A DNA stretch of 8,559 nt from Gammaproteobacteria bacterium (GTDB lineage Bacteria; Pseudomonadota; Gammaproteobacteria; UBA9214): contig DAOVYA010000053.1 in NCBI GenBank assembly GCA_030635865.1, forward strand, positions 1-8,559. The letters are read 5' to 3'. Positions within the stretch are counted from its first letter, which is position 1. Every line of letters begins with the position of its first letter. The translations under genes were made by a program, and so were the position numbers. Below, one piece after another: positions 1 to 8,060 of this stretch. The notes below the pieces were generated by a model, which was given only the letters and a program-made list of their open reading frames with translations, was not told the origin of the DNA and searched no databases.

Positions 1-929
1 AAACTGGTATCCAGTATTCGGCAAACGAGCCGGTTAAAGTCGGTACCGGCCGCCCTGGCCGCCATCGGTACGAGGCTATGGTCAGTCAGGCCGGGGACAG
101 TATTCACTTCAATAAACCAGGGGTTTCCTGACTCATCCAGCATAAAGTCAACACGTCCCCAACCACCTGCACCGACAGCCCGGAATGCGTCCAGTGACAT
201 ATTCTGCAGTCCGGTCTCCTGTGCTGCATCCAGCCCGCAGGGAAGCAGGTAACGGGTTGCATCGGACTCATATTTTGCGGCGTAATCATAAAAAACGTTC
301 GGCGTCTCCAGCCGGATCAATGGCAGCACTTCATCATCAAGAATTCCGGCCGTGTATTCCGCACCATTGATCCATTGCTCTGCAATAACTGAATCGTCAT
401 GGCGCGCGGCCAGTTGCCAGGCATCCGCCAGGGCATCGGCAGTATCCACCTTGCTGATTCCAATACTGGAGCCTTCATGTGCGGGTTTAACAATCACGGG
501 GTATTCAAGAGTGTTCTTTACAGCGGTCACGTCTGCTGTGTTTTTCAGCAACACAAATGACGGTGTAGGAATCCCCGCGCTTTGCCAGACCTGCTTGGTG
601 CGCAACTTGTCCATCGCCAGTGCTGAACCAAGTACACCACTGCCTGTATATGGAATGCCCAGCATCTCCAGCATGCCCTGCACGACACCGTCTTCACCAC
701 CACGACCATGCAATGCGATGAAGGCCCGTGCATAGGCCTCACGCGCCAGCACATCCTGAAAATCCGTGGCTGCAGTATCCTGGCCATGTGCATCGACACC
801 CTGCGCCTGCAATGCCTGCAGCACGGCCTGCCCGCTAAGCAGCGAGATCTCACGTTCGGCAGAACGACCGCCCATTAACACAACCACCTTGCCATATGCC
901 TTTCCCTTGTCTGCTGCACTCGTATTCAT
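1..929 (-). CDS. ddlB: D-alanine--D-alanine ligase (3' end just outside window)
   Basis: Ddl is a cytoplasmic ATP-grasp ligase that makes D-Ala-D-Ala for MurF. The window holds 309 codons with no stop before the left edge. By comparison with E. coli DdlB, which ends soon after a similar VVRILEL stretch, only a few residues are missing. Visible motifs are VVVLMGGRSAEREISLLSG (15-33) with E25 corresponding to E15 of E. coli, HGRGGEDGVVQGMLE (74-88), the phosphate-loop region EGSSIGISK (152-160), FYDYAAKY (213-220), GWGRVDFM (256-263) and EVNTVPGLTDHSL (274-286), which carries the metal ligands E274 and N276. Y220 of the AAKY segment matches the Tyr (E. coli Y216) associated with D-Ala-D-Ala rather than D-Ala-D-lactate synthesis. 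The ATG gives ten more N-terminal residues than E. coli. A GTG at codon 15 is the other candidate but would truncate the first strand. Confidence 0.96.
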   Translation of the reverse strand, partial: MNTSAADKGKAYGKVVVLMGGRSAEREISLLSGQAVLQALQAQGVDAHGQDTAATDFQDVLAREAYARAFIALHGRGGEDGVVQGMLEMLGIPYTGSGVLGSALAMDKLRTKQVWQSAGIPTPSFVLLKNTADVTAVKNTLEYPVIVKPAHEGSSIGISKVDTADALADAWQLAARHDDSVIAEQWINGAEYTAGILDDEVLPLIRLETPNVFYDYAAKYESDATRYLLPCGLDAAQETGLQNMSLDAFRAVGAGGWGRVDFMLDESGNPWFIEVNTVPGLTDHSLVPMAARAAGTDFNRLVCRILDTS

Positions 930-935
930 TCCTGC
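930..935 (-). promoter_or_regulatory. Possible ribosome binding site of ddlB, abutting the start
   Basis: GCAGGA on the minus strand lies in the 12-base gap after murB and directly touches the ATG at 929, with no spacer. This is a poor geometry for a Shine-Dalgarno sequence, so either reinitiation after murB helps or another start is used. Confidence 0.35.
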
Positions 936-941
936 GTACGC

Positions 942-1847
942 TTACACTGCCGGCCGCTCGCCAACAATATGTACTTCCCGCTCCAGCCGTATACCCTGCT
1001 CCTGCTCCACCCGGTCCTGCACCTCTTCGATCAATGTTTCTATATCAGTCGCTGTCGCCGTACCGGTATTAATAATGAAATTGGCATGCATTTCGGAGAC
1101 CTGCGCACCACCCCGGGTCAGTCCCTTGAGGCCGGTGGCCTCGATCAGCCGCGCGGCATGATCGCCCGGCGGGTTACGAAACACCGAACCGCAACTGTAT
1201 TGCTGCGTCGGCTGGCTTGCACTGCGGCGTGCCAGCAAATTCCGTATACGCTCCCCGGCTGCCTGTGCATTCCCGTGTTGCAGGGAAAGGGTTGCCGCCA
1301 GGAACCACTCGTCCGGCACGCCCTCTACACTGCGATAGGCAATCCGGTATTCAGACGGCAGACGTGTATGCAAGCCCCCCGCCCGATCTACGGTGTCCAC
1401 GGCAGTAACCTGTGCCCAGGTTTCCCCGTCAAATGCGCCGGCATTCATGGCCAGCGCACCACCCGTGGTGCGGGGAATACCCGGCAGGAACTCTGCGCCG
1501 GTCAGCCCTTTCCTGGTGGTGACACGCGCCACTTTTGAACAGCTCATGCCGGCACCAACCTGTACGGTTTGATCATCAATCCAGTGCATATCCGCCAATG
1601 CACCAAACGTAAAAATTACGGTCCCGGGGAAACCACCATCACGAACCAGCAGGTTGCTGCCGAGACCCAGCCACAAGAGCGGCTCATCGCTATCAAGTTC
1701 ACCCAGGAATTCACACAGATCATCGACATCCGCCGGTTTGTAAAAACGCCGCGCACGACCGCCTGTACGCCACGAAACATGGCCGCCCATGGGCTCGTCA
1801 TACTTCAACTCACCACGCCAGTGTTGTGCTTTTTCTGCAGCCATCAT
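942..1847 (-). CDS. murB: UDP-N-acetylenolpyruvoylglucosamine reductase, short-form
   Basis: MurB is a cytoplasmic flavoenzyme that uses NADPH and FAD to reduce UDP-GlcNAc-enolpyruvate to UDP-MurNAc, the substrate of MurC. The protein has 301 residues, clearly shorter than E. coli MurB (342) and in the size range of type II enzymes. The FAD-binding part shows SWRTGG (25-30), GLGSNLLVRDGG (61-72) and GIPRTTGGALAMNAGA (123-138). The conserved Tyr-Arg pair is Y171-R172. The catalytic serine lies in CGSVFRNP (S221), followed by GLKGLTRGGAQVSEMHANF (239-257), and the late acidic residue is E291 in EREVHIVG. The frame stays open upstream to a GTG at 1904, but that would overlap murC by 50 bases and add an unconserved leader. 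The paired ATGs at 1847 and 1844, 7 to 10 bases after the murC stop, are preferred. Sitting next to murC groups consecutive pathway steps. Confidence 0.96.
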   Translation of the reverse strand: MMAAEKAQHWRGELKYDEPMGGHVSWRTGGRARRFYKPADVDDLCEFLGELDSDEPLLWLGLGSNLLVRDGGFPGTVIFTFGALADMHWIDDQTVQVGAGMSCSKVARVTTRKGLTGAEFLPGIPRTTGGALAMNAGAFDGETWAQVTAVDTVDRAGGLHTRLPSEYRIAYRSVEGVPDEWFLAATLSLQHGNAQAAGERIRNLLARRSASQPTQQYSCGSVFRNPPGDHAARLIEATGLKGLTRGGAQVSEMHANFIINTGTATATDIETLIEEVQDRVEQEQGIRLEREVHIVGERPAV

Positions 1848-1853
1848 TCCTGT
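1848..1853 (-). promoter_or_regulatory. Ribosome binding site of murB
   Basis: ACAGGA on the minus strand touches the first of two adjacent ATG codons (1847) and lies 3 bases from the second (1844). The spacing is short for either. It may favour MAAEK over MMAAEK, a difference of one residue. Confidence 0.45.
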
Positions 1854-1854
1854 A

Positions 1855-3297
1855 TCACCGTGCCCCTGCCGCCAGCCTGGCGGGCAAACCGGCAGCAACC
1901 GCACCGATATCTCCCGCGCCCAGTGTCAGCAGGATGTCTCCATCCCGCAGCACATCGCTTAACACGTCCGGCAAAGTTGCCAAATCCTCCACGAATACCG
2001 GGTCAATATGTCCACGCGCACGTATGCCGCGCGCCAGTGCCCGGCCATCGGCACCGCTAATCGGTGTTTCACCAGCGGCATACACTTCGCCCAGCACCAA
2101 TACGTCAACGCCGGATAGCACCTGGATAAAATCGTCAAACAAATCATGGGTACGCGTGTAGCGATGCGGCTGGAATACAACAACAAGACGCCGCTCCGGC
2201 CAACCCGCACGGACTGCAGCCAGCGTTGGGGCAATCTCACTGGGATGATGCGCATAGTCATCAATCATCAATACGTGTCCTGCAACTGTTTCGATTTCAC
2301 CAGCCACCTGGAAGCGCCGTCCGATCCCCTGGAAGCCTGCCAGCGCTTTCTGGATTGCCTTGTCAGACACACCCAGCTCGGTTGCAACGGCAATGGCCGC
2401 CAGTGCGTTCAGCACGTTATGATGACCCGGGAGGTTCAATGTAATGTCCAGCGCCTTGTCATGACCCTGGCGCTGCACAGTGAAGTGGGTCTGCATTTCA
2501 ACCTGCTGAATCTTGCTTGCCACCAGGTCAGCATCGGATTCAATCCCGTAGGTTATGACCGGCCGGGTTACCTCATCCAGAATATTGCGCACCTCGGGAT
2601 CATCCAGGCAGAGCACGGCCAGGCCGTAAAATGGCAGGTGGTGCAGGAACTCAATAAATACCTGGCGCAAACGATCAAAGTCGCCCCCGTAGGTTGGCAA
2701 ATGATCGGCATCGATATTTGTCACAATCGCCATGGAGGGCTGCAGGTGAAGAAAGGACGCATCACTCTCGTCGGCTTCAGCCACCAGGTAATGACCACTG
2801 CCGAGTTGTGCATGACTGGCTGCGCTGTTCAACTGGCCACCAATTACAAAAGTCGGATCAAGCCCACCCTCGGCGAGCAGGCTGGCAATCAGGCTGGTAG
2901 TCGTCGTCTTGCCATGCGTACCAGCCACGCCGATGCCGTAGCGAAAACGCATCAGTTCAGCCAGCATTTCTGCCCGTGGTACAACCGGGACACGGCGTTT
3001 CCGTGCAGCAAGAATTTCCGTGTTATCAGAAGCGATCGCCGTTGAAACCACAACAGCATCACAGTCAGACACATTGGCTGCATCGTGACCAGTAAAAATG
3101 CGCACCCCCATATCTTTCAAGCGGCGCGTCACGGCATTGTCACTCAGATCCGAGCCGCTGACTTCATAGCCGAGGTTATGCAGCACCTCGGCAATACCTC
3201 CCATGCCTGCACCCCCGATGCCCACCAGGTGAATACGTCGTACCCGTCCCATACCCTGCGGCTGGGCGGCGGCTGTTGGATACAGTATCGTATTCAT
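1855..3297 (-). CDS. murC: UDP-N-acetylmuramate--L-alanine ligase
   Basis: MurC catalyses the first amino acid addition of the pathway, joining L-Ala to UDP-MurNAc with ATP in the cytoplasm. The chosen start gives 480 residues (E. coli 491). The N-terminal Rossmann domain begins with [20 protein letters not shown] (20-39). The P-loop is GTHGKTTTT (126-134), followed by [12 protein letters not shown] (174-185), NIDADH (194-199) and HNVLNALAA (293-301). The C-terminal domain has [10 protein letters not shown] (346-355), QPHRYTRT (376-383) and LGAGDIG (459-465). The [12 protein letters not shown] segment and DDYAHHP identify MurC rather than its recycling relative Mpl. The ATG at 3297 overlaps the murG stop (ATGA) and gives an N-terminal leader similar in length to that of E. 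coli MurC. A second in-frame ATG at codon 16, just before the core, is a less likely alternative. The stop lies 7 bases before murB. Confidence 0.97.
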   Translation of the reverse strand: MNTILYPTAAAQPQGMGRVRRIHLVGIGGAGMGGIAEVLHNLGYEVSGSDLSDNAVTRRLKDMGVRIFTGHDAANVSDCDAVVVSTAIASDNTEILAARKRRVPVVPRAEMLAELMRFRYGIGVAGTHGKTTTTSLIASLLAEGGLDPTFVIGGQLNSAASHAQLGSGHYLVAEADESDASFLHLQPSMAIVTNIDADHLPTYGGDFDRLRQVFIEFLHHLPFYGLAVLCLDDPEVRNILDEVTRPVITYGIESDADLVASKIQQVEMQTHFTVQRQGHDKALDITLNLPGHHNVLNALAAIAVATELGVSDKAIQKALAGFQGIGRRFQVAGEIETVAGHVLMIDDYAHHPSEIAPTLAAVRAGWPERRLVVVFQPHRYTRTHDLFDDFIQVLSGVDVLVLGEVYAAGETPISGADGRALARGIRARGHIDPVFVEDLATLPDVLSDVLRDGDILLTLGAGDIGAVAAGLPARLAAGAR

Positions 3298-4400
3298 TGC
3301 ACCTTGATTCCTGCAGCCTGAAGACACAAGGCTGCAACACGCCGCGCCGCATCCGGTATTGCCAGCTCTCGTGCGCGACAGGCCATTTCCAGCAATAGCT
3401 CGCGCTGCCCGGAAAAGTCTGCCAGCAAATCTGCCAGCTTGCCGGGCTGCAATGAATCCTGTTGCATCAGGATCGCGGCACCTGCGTCAACCAGGTACTT
3501 TGCATTACCTGTTTGATGATCATCGGTGGCAAAAGGGAACGGCACCAGGACCGAGGCAACACCGACAACGGCAAGTTCAGCAACCGTTAGCGCACCCGAG
3601 CGGCAAATCACCAGGTCAGCCCACGCATAGGCTGTAGCCATATCCTCGATGAAGGTTTCTACCCGCGCCTCGATACCGGCAGCAGCGTAGGCCGCACGGA
3701 CACTTGCTTCATCCGTGGCACCGGTCTGATGATGCAACACGGGTTGCCGGTCTGCAGGCAACTGCCTGACGGCATCGGGAACAGCAGCGTTCAGCGCACT
3801 GGCACCCAGGCTGCCGCCGATCACCAGCACCCTCAAGGCACCACTGCGGGATGCAAAACGCTCTGGCGGTTCGGCAATTCGGCTGATTTCCGAACGCACC
3901 GGGTTACCGGTATGAATCGGGTGGCGGTCCGCGGGCAGACTGCCGGGGAACGCCTCCATCACCGTGCGTGCCAGCGGCGCCAGCCAGCGGTTAGTCATGC
4001 CGGCAACTGAATTCTGTTCATGCACCAGCAGGGGACGACGTAATAACCAGGCAACAAGCCCGCCGGGACCGGACGCGAAGCCGCCCATGCCCAGTACCGC
4101 ATGCGGGCGCAAGCGTAACTGGATGACCAGGGCCTGCACCACGGCGACGACAAGCATGAAGGGGGCAAGCAATATACGCAGAGCGCCCTTGCCCCGCAGC
4201 CCGCTAACACACATTGTTTCGAGCGGATAACCGGCTGCCGGCACCACGCGCGACTCCAGCCCGCGTTGCGTACCCAGCCAGGAAACAGAAACACCCTGTG
4301 CAGATAACTCCCTGGCAACGGCCAGCGCAGGGAATACATGCCCGCCAGTACCACCCGCCATAATGAGTACAGAGCAACGGCTGTTTGCAGAGCCCATCAT
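3294..4400 (-). CDS. murG: Undecaprenyldiphospho-muramoylpentapeptide beta-N-acetylglucosaminyltransferase
   Basis: MurG is a peripheral inner-membrane GT-B glycosyltransferase. It adds GlcNAc from UDP-GlcNAc to lipid I, making lipid II. The protein has 368 residues (E. coli 355). The N-terminal acceptor domain has the glycine-rich loop [14 protein letters not shown] (16-29, with the conserved His at 21), a hydrophobic basic-flanked patch at about 74-97 that fits membrane contact, [11 protein letters not shown] (104-114), HEQNSVAG (127-134) and GNPVR (165-169). The donor domain shows [12 protein letters not shown] (193-204), [10 protein letters not shown] (266-275) and HQTGNA (295-300), which bind UDP-GlcNAc in the family. 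Two ATG codons in a row (4400 and 4397) are possible starts; the first overlaps the ftsW stop as ATGA and has a well-spaced ribosome binding site. The stop overlaps the murC start in the same way. Confidence 0.98.
   Translation of the reverse strand: MMGSANSRCSVLIMAGGTGGHVFPALAVARELSAQGVSVSWLGTQRGLESRVVPAAGYPLETMCVSGLRGKGALRILLAPFMLVVAVVQALVIQLRLRPHAVLGMGGFASGPGGLVAWLLRRPLLVHEQNSVAGMTNRWLAPLARTVMEAFPGSLPADRHPIHTGNPVRSEISRIAEPPERFASRSGALRVLVIGGSLGASALNAAVPDAVRQLPADRQPVLHHQTGATDEASVRAAYAAAGIEARVETFIEDMATAYAWADLVICRSGALTVAELAVVGVASVLVPFPFATDDHQTGNAKYLVDAGAAILMQQDSLQPGKLADLLADFSGQRELLLEMACRARELAIPDAARRVAALCLQAAGIKVQ
3300..3305 (-). promoter_or_regulatory. Ribosome binding site of murC
   Basis: AAGGTG on the minus strand ends 2 bases before the ATG at 3297 (4 bases if the core is taken as AAGG). 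It is close to the start but usable, and it supports that ATG over an in-frame start at 3327, which would overlap murG by 34 bases. Confidence 0.55.
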
Positions 4401-5605
4401 GAGCGGCCCCTCTTGCGCCTGGTCGTGGATTGTCCGCTCGCAGACAATCCGCCCGCTGTAGAGCGCGCCTCATGATCAACACGTAATAACAAGGCCACGG
4501 CTACAGACATGACAATCATGCTTGAACCCCCGTAACTCATCAGGGGTAATGTTAATCCCTTGGTCGGGAGCAAGCCCATGTTGACGCCGATATTGACAAA
4601 GCTTTGCAGCCCGAACCATATGCCGATACCGTACGACAGGTAGGATGCAAACAGGTTATCAGCCTTCGCTGCCTGGGTAGCAACAATAAATGCACGCCAC
4701 ACCAACAGCACATACAGGGCAATAACGATGCATACGCCCAGCAGGCCGAGCTCTTCTGCAAGCACTGCAAAAACAAAATCAGTATGCGCCTCTGGCAGAT
4801 AAAAAAGTTTCTGCACACTTGAGCCCAGGCCGACTCCCAGCCACTCACCGCTACCGATCGCCATCAGTGACTGGGTAAGCTGAAAACCGCTGTCAAACGG
4901 ATCAGCCCAGGGGTTCATGAAGGTTGTCAAACGTTCCAGGCGATACGGTGAAGAGACTGCAAGCCCGCCCAGCAGCAACCCGCCTGCACCCAGCATGCCG
5001 GCGAACTGCGGTAACCTCACACCCGCCATAAAGATCATGCCCATGACGGTTGCCGCCAGTACAACGGTTGCACCAAAATCAGGTTCGATCAGCAGTAACA
5101 CAGCCGCAATAGCCAACAGTCCAAGCGGCTTCAGGAAGCCGCTGAAATGCGTGCGCACTTCCTCACCATGCCGTGCAAGGTAACCGGCCAGATAAATGAT
5201 GAACAACAACTTGGCAGGCTCGGAAACCTGTAGCCTGAACAGGCCGACATTAAGCCAGCGCACCGCACCATTCACTTCCACGCCAACACCCGGAACCAAC
5301 ACCAGCAACAGCAACGCAAAAGATAACAACAGCAGGGCCGGCGCCATTCGCGCCAGCATGGCAAGAGGCAAGAGGAGCAGGACAGCGCCCACGAACACTC
5401 CACCGCTGATATAAATGGCCTGGCGAATCGCATAATAAAACGGCTGTCCAAGCTCGCGGTCAGCAAAGGTGATAGATGCGGACGACACCATCACCAGGCC
5501 CAGTGCAGCAAGGGCTGCCGCACTGAACAGCAACCAGTAATCAGTCCGTGGCAAACGCATACCGCGTGCGCTGATGAAGCGGGCCTGGCAGGCAGTAGTC
5601 GTCAT
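4397..5605 (-). CDS. ftsW: Septal peptidoglycan glycosyltransferase FtsW (SEDS family)
   Basis: FtsW is the SEDS-family polymerase of the divisome. With its partner class B penicillin-binding protein (FtsI) it polymerises lipid II at the septum. The protein has 402 residues (E. coli 414), a short cytoplasmic N-terminus, about ten hydrophobic segments, and a basic cytoplasmic tail ending RRKRGRS. Motifs seen in order are VLVPGVGVEVNGAVRWL (102-118), SEPAKL (128-133), EPDFGATVVL (174-183), NPWADPFDSGFQLTQSLMAI (231-250), LPEAHTDFVFAVLAEELG with the Asp (D276) corresponding to the essential Asp of E. coli FtsW, and LPTKGLTLPLMSYGGSS (346-362). RodA belongs to the same family, but the location between murD and murG and the HTDFVFA and YGGSS context favour FtsW. 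The start overlaps the murD stop as ATGA; a later in-frame ATG (codon 16) would also keep all membrane segments. Confidence 0.97.
   Translation of the reverse strand: MTTTACQARFISARGMRLPRTDYWLLFSAAALAALGLVMVSSASITFADRELGQPFYYAIRQAIYISGGVFVGAVLLLLPLAMLARMAPALLLLSFALLLLVLVPGVGVEVNGAVRWLNVGLFRLQVSEPAKLLFIIYLAGYLARHGEEVRTHFSGFLKPLGLLAIAAVLLLIEPDFGATVVLAATVMGMIFMAGVRLPQFAGMLGAGGLLLGGLAVSSPYRLERLTTFMNPWADPFDSGFQLTQSLMAIGSGEWLGVGLGSSVQKLFYLPEAHTDFVFAVLAEELGLLGVCIVIALYVLLVWRAFIVATQAAKADNLFASYLSYGIGIWFGLQSFVNIGVNMGLLPTKGLTLPLMSYGGSSMIVMSVAVALLLRVDHEARSTAGGLSASGQSTTRRKRGRS
4407..4413 (-). promoter_or_regulatory. Ribosome binding site of murG inside the ftsW 3' end
   Basis: AGAGGGG on the minus strand sits 6 bases before the ATG at 4400 and 9 before the second ATG at 4397. 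The spacing fits the first ATG well. These bases also code for the basic C-terminal tail of FtsW. Confidence 0.7.
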
Positions 5606-6972
5606 AATTTCAGGAACCCCCTCACCGCCCTTATAAACACCTCACCGCGCTCGACAAAATTGCGGTACATATCCGTGCTTGCACAGGCAGGGGACAACAG
5701 CACGCAATTTCCGGGTCCCGCCATGTCGGCAGCCAGCGTCACGGCCCGGGTCATATCAGGCGCATGCCTGACCGGAACAACATCACCCAGCACCGCCTCG
5801 AGTAAAGCAGCATCCTTCCCGATCAGGACAGCCCCGACTCCCTTGCGCCGCATGGCATCGGCCAGCGGGGAAAAGTCCGCGTCCTTGCCGTCACCACCGG
5901 CAATCAGGACAACCCCTCCTTCGGTGCCTTCAATAGCAGCCAGGGTTGCACCAACGTTGGTCCCCTTTGAATCGTTGTACCATTGCACACCGTCGCGCGT
6001 AACAACGTGCTGCATCCGGTGCGGCAAACCCTGGAACTCCGCGAGTGTTTCAAGCATTGCAACAAGCGGCAGTCCGGCTGATTCACCCAGTGCCAGTGCC
6101 GCCAGCGCATTCATCACGTTGTGACGCCCTGCCATTCGAATGCGGCTCACCGGCATCAAATGTTCAGCGCCATGCGCCAGCCAGGTCTCGCCTGCACGTT
6201 CGACAAGCCCGTACTCGTTTTCTCCCGGCACCTGCTGCGTAAACCGCAGCTGCGCACGTGTCGCATCCGCGAGACCGGCCGCAACCGGATCATCTGCGTT
6301 CACTACCTGCACTTCAGCACGGCTGTAAACAGCCTGTTTTGCTGCTGCATAGGACCTCAGATCACTGTAACGATCCATGTGATCGGCGCTTACATTCAGC
6401 ACGACAGCCGCCTGCGGCTGCAGGGATTCGACGGTTTCAAGCTGAAAGCTCGACAACTCCAGCACATACAGGTCGGGCTCCGTCGCATTGATCAGATCCA
6501 GCGCCGGGGTACCGATATTGCCGCCGGTGCGCACTTCTTTCCCGGCACGGCGCGCCATTGCACTGAGCAACGTCACAACAGTGCTTTTCCCGTTGGCGCC
6601 GGTCACAGCCACAACCGGCGCCTTCACCGCCCGTGCAAACAGTTCAATATCACCGGTCAGAGGCACACCACGCGCTACTGCAGCTGCAATTTCCGGCTGC
6701 CCGGCCGGGACACCGGGGCTGATCACAATCTGTTCGGCACGTGCAAACGCCTCTTCATGAAAACCACCAAGGAACAGCGCTACATCAGTCGGCAGCTCGG
6801 TGCGCAGTTGTTCCAGGCCCGGAGGGTTTTCCCGGCTATCGACGATGGCAACGGGAACACCCTGGCGTGACAGGTAGCGCGCCACTGACAAACCCGTTTC
6901 GCCAAGTCCGACCACCAGCGTTCTGCACGCCTTGTCAAACATCTTTGTCATTGCCAATATCGGGTCCGCCAT
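5602..6972 (-). CDS. murD: UDP-N-acetylmuramoyl-L-alanine--D-glutamate ligase
   Basis: MurD is a cytoplasmic ATP-dependent ligase that adds D-glutamate to UDP-MurNAc-L-Ala. From the ATG at 6972 it has 456 residues, slightly longer than the E. coli enzyme (about 438) because of a longer N-terminus. The N-terminal nucleotide-binding fold begins at VVGLGETGLS (20-29). The P-loop is TGANGKST (124-131), followed by ELSSFQLE (172-179) and NVSADHMDRY (193-202). The lysine in YAAAK (K212) matches the one that is carbamylated in E. coli MurD. The HNVMNALAA stretch (284-292), NDSKGTN (333-339) and SPACAS (427-432) place the ATP and D-Glu binding parts of the central and C-terminal domains. The exact start is uncertain: GTG 6975, ATG 6972, ATG 6951 and ATG 6942 all precede the conserved core. 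The start at 6972 leaves four bases after mraY. The stop overlaps the ftsW start by four bases. Confidence 0.96.
   Translation of the reverse strand: MADPILAMTKMFDKACRTLVVGLGETGLSVARYLSRQGVPVAIVDSRENPPGLEQLRTELPTDVALFLGGFHEEAFARAEQIVISPGVPAGQPEIAAAVARGVPLTGDIELFARAVKAPVVAVTGANGKSTVVTLLSAMARRAGKEVRTGGNIGTPALDLINATEPDLYVLELSSFQLETVESLQPQAAVVLNVSADHMDRYSDLRSYAAAKQAVYSRAEVQVVNADDPVAAGLADATRAQLRFTQQVPGENEYGLVERAGETWLAHGAEHLMPVSRIRMAGRHNVMNALAALALGESAGLPLVAMLETLAEFQGLPHRMQHVVTRDGVQWYNDSKGTNVGATLAAIEGTEGGVVLIAGGDGKDADFSPLADAMRRKGVGAVLIGKDAALLEAVLGDVVPVRHAPDMTRAVTLAADMAGPGNCVLLSPACASTDMYRNFVERGEVFIRAVRGFLKL
5617..5623 (-). promoter_or_regulatory. Probable ribosome binding site of ftsW
   Basis: GAGGGGG on the minus strand lies 11 bases before the ATG at 5605, inside the murD 3' end. 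The spacing is longer than ideal. Together with the ATGA overlap it supports the 5605 start, but initiation may rest partly on coupling to murD. Confidence 0.5.
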
Positions 6973-6979
6973 CACATCA
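6972..6979 (-). other. mraY/murD junction with an ATG-TGA start-stop pair
   Basis: The minus-strand bases from 6979 read TGATGTGA. The mraY stop TGA (6979-6977) shares its A with an ATG (6977-6975) that is followed at once by an in-frame TGA (6974-6972), forming a one-codon open frame. A GTG (6975-6973) and an ATG (6972-6970) in the murD frame follow. Only these last two can start murD here. No strong Shine-Dalgarno sequence lies at a good distance, so murD initiation probably depends on ribosomes finishing mraY. That dependence is inferred. Confidence 0.6.
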
Positions 6980-8059
6980 ACGAATCTTCAGCGTTGCCAG
7001 GCCGACCAGCACGAGAATTACAGTAATAATCCAGAACCGCACAATAACGCGTGGTTCCGGCCAGCCCTTTAACTCAAAATGATGATGCAACGGCGCCATG
7101 TGAAAGATGCGCCGACCCGTCAACTTGTACGAACCCACTTGCAGGATTACTGACACGGTCTCCATAACGAAAATACCGGCCATCACCATAAACACCAGTT
7201 CCTGCCGCACCAGCACCGCAACAATCCCGAGTGCCGCACCCAGCGCCAGCGCACCCACATCCCCCATAAACACCATGGCGGGATAGGCGTTGAACCAGAG
7301 AACACCGAGACCCGCACCAACCAGTGCCCCGCAAAAAACGACGAGCTCTGCTGTGTCATATATGTAGGGAATACCCAGGTAGGTAGCAATCTTCACGTTA
7401 CCGGTAGCATAGGCGAACACCCCGAGCGCGCCGGCAATCAATACAGTTGGCAGAATCGCCAGTCCGTCAAGTCCATCTGTCAGGTTAACCGCATTACTGG
7501 TACCAACGATTACAAGGTAGGTCAACAGCACATACAACCAACCAAGGTTGATCGCGATATCCTTGAAGAAGGGAACAATCAGCGCCGTCTCGGCCGGCGT
7601 ACTTGCAGTCATAAAAAGAAAAACAGCAACACTCAGTGCAACCAGGGATTGCCAGAATATTTTGCTGCGCGCTGACAAGCCATCGGAATTCTTCAAGACC
7701 AGTTTCTTGTAGTCATCAACCCAGCCGATTGCGCCAAACAGTGTCGTCACCAGCAATACTATCCAGACATAATGATTGGAGAGATCCGCCCACATCAGGG
7801 TCGCAATCGCAATGGCAACCAGGATCAATGCACCCCCCATGGTGGGAGTACCCGCCTTGACCAGGTGTGACTCCGGCCCGTCATCACGCACTAACTGCCC
7901 GATCTGGTAACGACCCAGCCTGCGTATCATCTCCGGCCCGACAACAAACGAAAGTATCAATGCTGTTAACACGCCCAGGATGGCACGCAGTGTCAGGTAC
8001 TGGAAGACATTGAAACCGCTGTGATACTGGCTGAGGTAATCGGCAAGATACAGGAGCAT
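6977..8059 (-). CDS. mraY: Phospho-N-acetylmuramoyl-pentapeptide transferase
   Basis: MraY is the inner-membrane enzyme that transfers phospho-MurNAc-pentapeptide from UDP to undecaprenyl phosphate, forming lipid I. The chosen ATG gives 360 residues, the same length as E. coli MraY, with N-terminus [19 protein letters not shown] and C-terminus VGLATLKIR matching the family. The chain is hydrophobic throughout, consistent with about ten membrane segments. Key motifs are GTPTMGG (70-76), the catalytic Asp pair in GWVDDYKK (D115, D116), [10 protein letters not shown] (192-201), [11 protein letters not shown] with the third catalytic Asp D267, and [18 protein letters not shown] with its His triplet at 325-327. 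DVGA replaces the DVGS of E. coli; this variant is also known in pseudomonad-type MraY and is not expected to impair activity. The start is one base after the murF stop, and the TGA stop at 6979-6977 almost touches murD. Confidence 0.98.
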   Translation of the reverse strand: MLLYLADYLSQYHSGFNVFQYLTLRAILGVLTALILSFVVGPEMIRRLGRYQIGQLVRDDGPESHLVKAGTPTMGGALILVAIAIATLMWADLSNHYVWIVLLVTTLFGAIGWVDDYKKLVLKNSDGLSARSKIFWQSLVALSVAVFLFMTASTPAETALIVPFFKDIAINLGWLYVLLTYLVIVGTSNAVNLTDGLDGLAILPTVLIAGALGVFAYATGNVKIATYLGIPYIYDTAELVVFCGALVGAGLGVLWFNAYPAMVFMGDVGALALGAALGIVAVLVRQELVFMVMAGIFVMETVSVILQVGSYKLTGRRIFHMAPLHHHFELKGWPEPRVIVRFWIITVILVLVGLATLKIR

Positions 8060-8060
8060 G

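Noticed and set aside
1848..1904. N-terminal extension of MurB from a GTG at 1904
   Set aside because: It would overlap murC by 50 bases and add 19 residues with no similarity to MurB N-termini, while two ATG codons with an AGGA sequence lie just after the murC stop.
2146..3045. A 299-codon open frame on the plus strand opposite murC
   Set aside because: It lies wholly antisense to a highly conserved gene, its translation resembles no family I know and shows no domain-like pattern, and it has no coherent gene neighbourhood. Long antisense frames are expected in moderately GC-rich coding DNA.
6121..6870. A 249-codon open frame on the plus strand opposite murD
   Set aside because: It is fully inside murD, with unusual composition rich in His, Arg and Cys and no recognisable motif. 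It is best explained as a shadow of murD codon use.
6977..8059. MraY DVGA in place of DVGS as a possible active-site change
   Set aside because: The catalytic aspartate D267 is intact, and Ala at this position is known in pseudomonad-type MraY, so it is ordinary variation.
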